This document shows, piece by piece, positions 5,631 to 6,615 of a stretch of 6,615 nucleotides of DNA; position 1 is the stretch's first letter, and the number at the start of each line of letters is the position of its first letter. The stretch is from Comamonadaceae bacterium. GTDB taxonomy: Bacteria > Pseudomonadota > Gammaproteobacteria > Burkholderiales > Burkholderiaceae_C. Location of the stretch: NCBI GenBank assembly GCA_947494405.1, contig CANLWQ010000116.1, forward strand, positions 1 to 6,615, given 5' to 3'. The notes beneath the pieces were generated by a model, which saw only the letters and a list, made by a program, of their open reading frames with translations, was not told the DNA's origin and did not search any database. The translations under genes were made by a program, and so were the position numbers.

Positions 5631-6615
5631 ATGAAATTGGTGTTTCAACCCAAACTGATTGAAAGCTTGCGCGGCTACAACCGCCAGCGCTTGGGGCAAG
5701 ACCTAGGCGCGGGTTTGAGCGTGGGCGTGGTGGCCCTTCCTTTGGCTCTGGCTTTTGCAATTGCTTCTGGTTTGAAGCCCGAAGCCGGTTTGTTCACCGC
5801 CATTGTGGCGGGTTTTCTGATTTCGGCTTTGGGTGGCAGCAAGGTGCAAATTGGCGGCCCGGCCGGCGCCTTCATCGTCATCATCTACGGCATCGTCAGC
5901 CAGCATGGCTTGGCAGGTTTGATGTTGGCCACGCTGCTCTCAGGTGTGTGGTTGCTGCTCATGGGCATGTTGCGCTTGGGCGTGCTGATTCGCTTTATTC
6001 CCGTGGCGGTCATCATTGGGTTTACCAACGGTATTGCGGTGCTGATTTTTTTGTCACAGATGAAAGATTTTTTTGGCCTGCATATTCACCCACTGCCCAC
6101 CGATGTTCTGCACCTGCTTGCCGCCTTGATCGAACATGCCGGCACGCTGAACACCGCAGCTTTGTCTTTGGCCTTGGGCAGCTTGGGCCTGTTGGTGCTG
6201 TGGCAAAACGTGTTGCCCAAACGCTTGCCCAGCGCTTGGGGCCCTCGGTTGGGGCTGATACCCGCCTCGCTATGGGTACTGGTGCTGAGCACCGCTTTAA
6301 CCGCTTGGTTGGCTCTGCCCGTTGACACTTTAGGCAATCAGTTTGGTGGCATCCCCAGCACTTTGCCCACATGGGCTTGGCCAAGCTTTAAGGCTGAACA
6401 ATTACAGGCTGTGCTGCTGCCCAGCATCACCTTGGCGCTGCTGGGGGCCATCGAATCTTTGCTGTGCGCACGGGTGGCTGACAAACTGATTCACGACAGG
6501 CATGACCCTAACCAAGAACTGATGGCCCAAGGCATTGCCAATATTGCGATGCCCTTTATGGGCGGCATGCCTGCCACCGGGACGATTGCACGCACCATGA
6601 CCAATGTGAACAACG
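5631..6615 (+). CDS. SulP-family inorganic anion transporter, 3' end cut by window edge
   Basis: This is an inner-membrane permease of the SulP/SLC26 family, whose members move sulfate, bicarbonate or dicarboxylates. The substrate cannot be read from this part. The 328 visible residues start MKLVFQPKLIESLRGYNRQRLGQDL, a cytoplasmic lead-in. The first membrane segment is typical, GLSVGVVALPLALAFAIASG (about 28-47), followed by LGGSKVQIGGPAGAFIVIIYGIV (about 67-89), the family's core substrate-site region. Further hydrophobic stretches lie near 94-114, 118-142, 174-192, 208-229 and 259-279. The segment ESLLCARVADKL (275-286), then QELMAQGIANIAMPFMGGMPATGTIARTMTN, matches the second half of the SulP core. 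The family has about 500-570 residues and usually ends in a STAS domain, which would lie to the right. The ATG was chosen as the first in-frame start giving the family N-terminus. It has no clear Shine-Dalgarno sequence. Co-transcription with metG is possible given the 28-base gap. Confidence 0.92.
   Translation, partial: MKLVFQPKLIESLRGYNRQRLGQDLGAGLSVGVVALPLALAFAIASGLKPEAGLFTAIVAGFLISALGGSKVQIGGPAGAFIVIIYGIVSQHGLAGLMLATLLSGVWLLLMGMLRLGVLIRFIPVAVIIGFTNGIAVLIFLSQMKDFFGLHIHPLPTDVLHLLAALIEHAGTLNTAALSLALGSLGLLVLWQNVLPKRLPSAWGPRLGLIPASLWVLVLSTALTAWLALPVDTLGNQFGGIPSTLPTWAWPSFKAEQLQAVLLPSITLALLGAIESLLCARVADKLIHDRHDPNQELMAQGIANIAMPFMGGMPATGTIARTMTNVNN

Noticed and set aside
5098..5760. Open frame of 220 codons antisense to the end of metG and start of the SulP gene
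   Set aside because: Both plus-strand genes are well supported. The antisense product has no recognisable domain, and its GSDP-like repeats merely mirror the palindrome in metG.

Overview
The window looks like ordinary chromosome from a betaproteobacterium of the order Burkholderiales, probably Comamonadaceae-like. The grounds are the aerobic benzoyl-CoA (box) genes, the divergent apbC/metG pair, frequent TTG leucine codons, and a GGGGTCTGACCCC-type palindromic repeat. The genus cannot be fixed from the sequence. There are five protein genes, two of them cut by the window edges. I see no tRNA, rRNA, CRISPR array or transposase.

Left half, minus strand: apbC (Fe-S carrier ATPase) is followed by boxR (helix-turn-helix/shikimate-kinase-like repressor) and then boxC (benzoyl-CoA-dihydrodiol lyase), which runs off the left edge. 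BoxR probably senses benzoyl-CoA and controls the box genes. A 16-bp motif with two TGCA-type half-sites six bases apart lies immediately before boxR, and a slightly degenerate copy lies before boxC. This suggests autoregulation of boxR plus direct control of boxC. This BoxR lacks most of the linker I expect between its DNA-binding and ligand-sensing domains.

Middle: a gene-free spacer of about 320 bases separates the divergent apbC and metG. It must hold their promoters. It also carries imperfect palindromes and related repeats that look like degraded intergenic repeat elements.

Right half, plus strand: metG (methionyl-tRNA synthetase) is complete, with an N-terminal catalytic core and a C-terminal tRNA-binding domain. 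The linker between them contains a near-perfect palindrome of 50 bp and a degenerate third half-copy, all translated in frame. This resembles a dispersed palindromic repeat that landed in a tolerant linker. A SulP-family anion transporter gene follows after 28 bases and runs off the right edge.

I found no convincing undescribed system. The points most worth a second look are the repeat inside metG, the paired BoxR operator candidates, the shortened BoxR linker, and the lack of a ribosome binding site at boxR.
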